Below, piece by piece: positions 4,702 through 5,477 of a stretch of 5,477 nt of DNA. Within the stretch, counting starts at the first letter, position 1, and each line of letters begins with the position of its first letter. Position numbers and translations under genes: made by a program. The notes beneath the pieces are model-generated. The model worked only from the letters and a program-made list of their open reading frames with translations, was not told where the DNA came from and made no database searches. Source of the stretch: an uncultured Marinicella sp. (GTDB lineage: Bacteria > Pseudomonadota > Gammaproteobacteria > Xanthomonadales > Marinicellaceae); the NCBI GenBank assembly GCA_938008005.1, contig CALLLZ010000075.1, positions 1 through 5,477 on the forward strand, written 5' to 3'.

Positions 4702-5477
4702 ATGAGTAAACAAAATTCAATTCGAAATGATTTTGACACTCTGGTTGCTGATAAACGGGCTCAACTATTATCGATTCTGATCGGCCAGCTCAAAGATTTT
4801 GAGTTGGCCGAAGATGTTTTACAAGACGCATTGATTAGGGCTTGGTCAAACTGGCAAGAATTCGGAATGCCCAGACATCCTAAAAGTTGGTTGCTTAAAA
4901 CGGCATACAATCTTGCCATCGATAAACTCCGAAGACAACAAAACTTCAAACGAAAACTGCCTCAAATCAGCCATTTATTTGATCTTAGCAATGAATTAAA
5001 TAACAGTTCAAATGATGAGTTGATAACTGATGAACGACTTAAACTTATATTTACTTGTTGCCATCCAGCATTAGACCAACACAGTCAAGTGGCTTTAACC
5101 CTAACCACAATCTGTGGCTTCAGCACTGAACAAGCCGCAAAAATATTTATGTTGAAGACACCTACACTGGCTCAAAGGCTGGTCAGAGCCAAACGTAAAA
5201 TAAAACACACAAACATTCCATTCAAAAAACCTGCTCAAAATGAGTTTTCAAAACGTTTAGACAGTGTTTTGGCCGTTATTTACTTTATCTATAACCAAGG
5301 GTATTATGCCACTGAAAACCCATCTTTAATGAATGAAAATCACACCGATGAAGCCATTTACTTAGCACAGACACTCAATCAGTTGCTTCCAAAACAAGCT
5401 GAACTTTTGGGTTTATTGGCTTTAATGTATTTTCATTTGGCTCGCTTTCAAGCCAGATATCAAAATCCTGAAAAAAT
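4702..5477 (+). CDS. ECF-type RNA polymerase sigma factor with C-terminal extension (ECF42-like), 3' end missing
   Basis: The frame is open for 258 codons and runs off the window; full-length relatives are about 400-420 residues. Sigma region 2 spans about residues 13-82: LLSILIGQLKDFELAEDVLQDALIRAW as the polymerase-binding part and PRHPKSWLLKTAYNLAIDKLRRQ for -10 recognition. Sigma region 4 spans about 112-167: LKLIFTCCHPAL (113-124) is a hallmark of this ECF branch, and FMLKTPTLAQRLVRAKRKI (149-167) is the -35-reading helix-turn-helix. After residue 180 comes the extension typical of ECF42 (SigJ-like, DUF6596 type), with VIYFIYNQGYYAT (192-204) as the counterpart of the family's LYLLFNEGYxA motif. 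In this group the extension, not a membrane anti-sigma factor, is thought to control activity. The ATG lies 13 nt after the DGPF stop without a clear Shine-Dalgarno, suggesting translational coupling. The likely target is the promoter at 4250. Confidence 0.92.
   Translation, partial: MSKQNSIRNDFDTLVADKRAQLLSILIGQLKDFELAEDVLQDALIRAWSNWQEFGMPRHPKSWLLKTAYNLAIDKLRRQQNFKRKLPQISHLFDLSNELNNSSNDELITDERLKLIFTCCHPALDQHSQVALTLTTICGFSTEQAAKIFMLKTPTLAQRLVRAKRKIKHTNIPFKKPAQNEFSKRLDSVLAVIYFIYNQGYYATENPSLMNENHTDEAIYLAQTLNQLLPKQAELLGLLALMYFHLARFQARYQNPEK

Noticed and set aside
4761..4949. Minus-strand 62-codon open frame
   Set aside because: It is antisense to region 2 of the sigma factor, which is strongly supported.

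Overview
The window is AT-rich and densely coded, and it looks like part of a gammaproteobacterial chromosome. Three things suggest this: a ferredoxin-NADP+ reductase of the subclass ending in AFVxK (here AFVSK), close matches to the Fur and CRP consensus sites, and ordinary Shine-Dalgarno signals. The genus cannot be fixed from the sequence. No mobile element, rRNA, tRNA or CRISPR array was seen.

Left part (1-1101, minus strand): a ferredoxin-NADP+ reductase gene (fpr type) is followed 28 nt downstream by the first 56 codons of a class I SAM-dependent methyltransferase, cut by the window edge. Upstream of fpr is a sigma70-type promoter (TTGCAT-N17-TATAAT). Its -35 is abutted and partly overlapped by a Fur box matching 13 of 14 defined positions of the 7-1-7 consensus. 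This predicts iron control of the reductase.

Middle part (1402-3492): an alpha/beta hydrolase and a TesB-like double-hotdog thioesterase form a two-gene minus-strand operon with a 15-nt gap. A MarR-family regulator is transcribed divergently from a 63-nt spacer. That spacer holds a perfect 14-bp palindrome and a perfect TATAAT facing the hydrolase, the classic layout for a regulator that controls itself and its neighbour operon.

Right part (3493-5477, plus strand): a CRP-type site (TGTGA-N6-TCACA) precedes a small unrecognised lipoprotein. After a mostly featureless stretch comes a two-gene module, a YCII/DGPF-domain protein followed by an ECF-type sigma factor with a C-terminal extension (ECF42 type), truncated by the window end. 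A TGTCGA-N17-CGTC element upstream of the DGPF gene matches the promoter signature I recall for ECF42 sigma factors, which implies positive autoregulation of the module. This is the most interesting system in the window.

Two gaps of more than 300 nt (974-1401 and 3941-4340) contain regulatory sites at one end but no gene that I can support.
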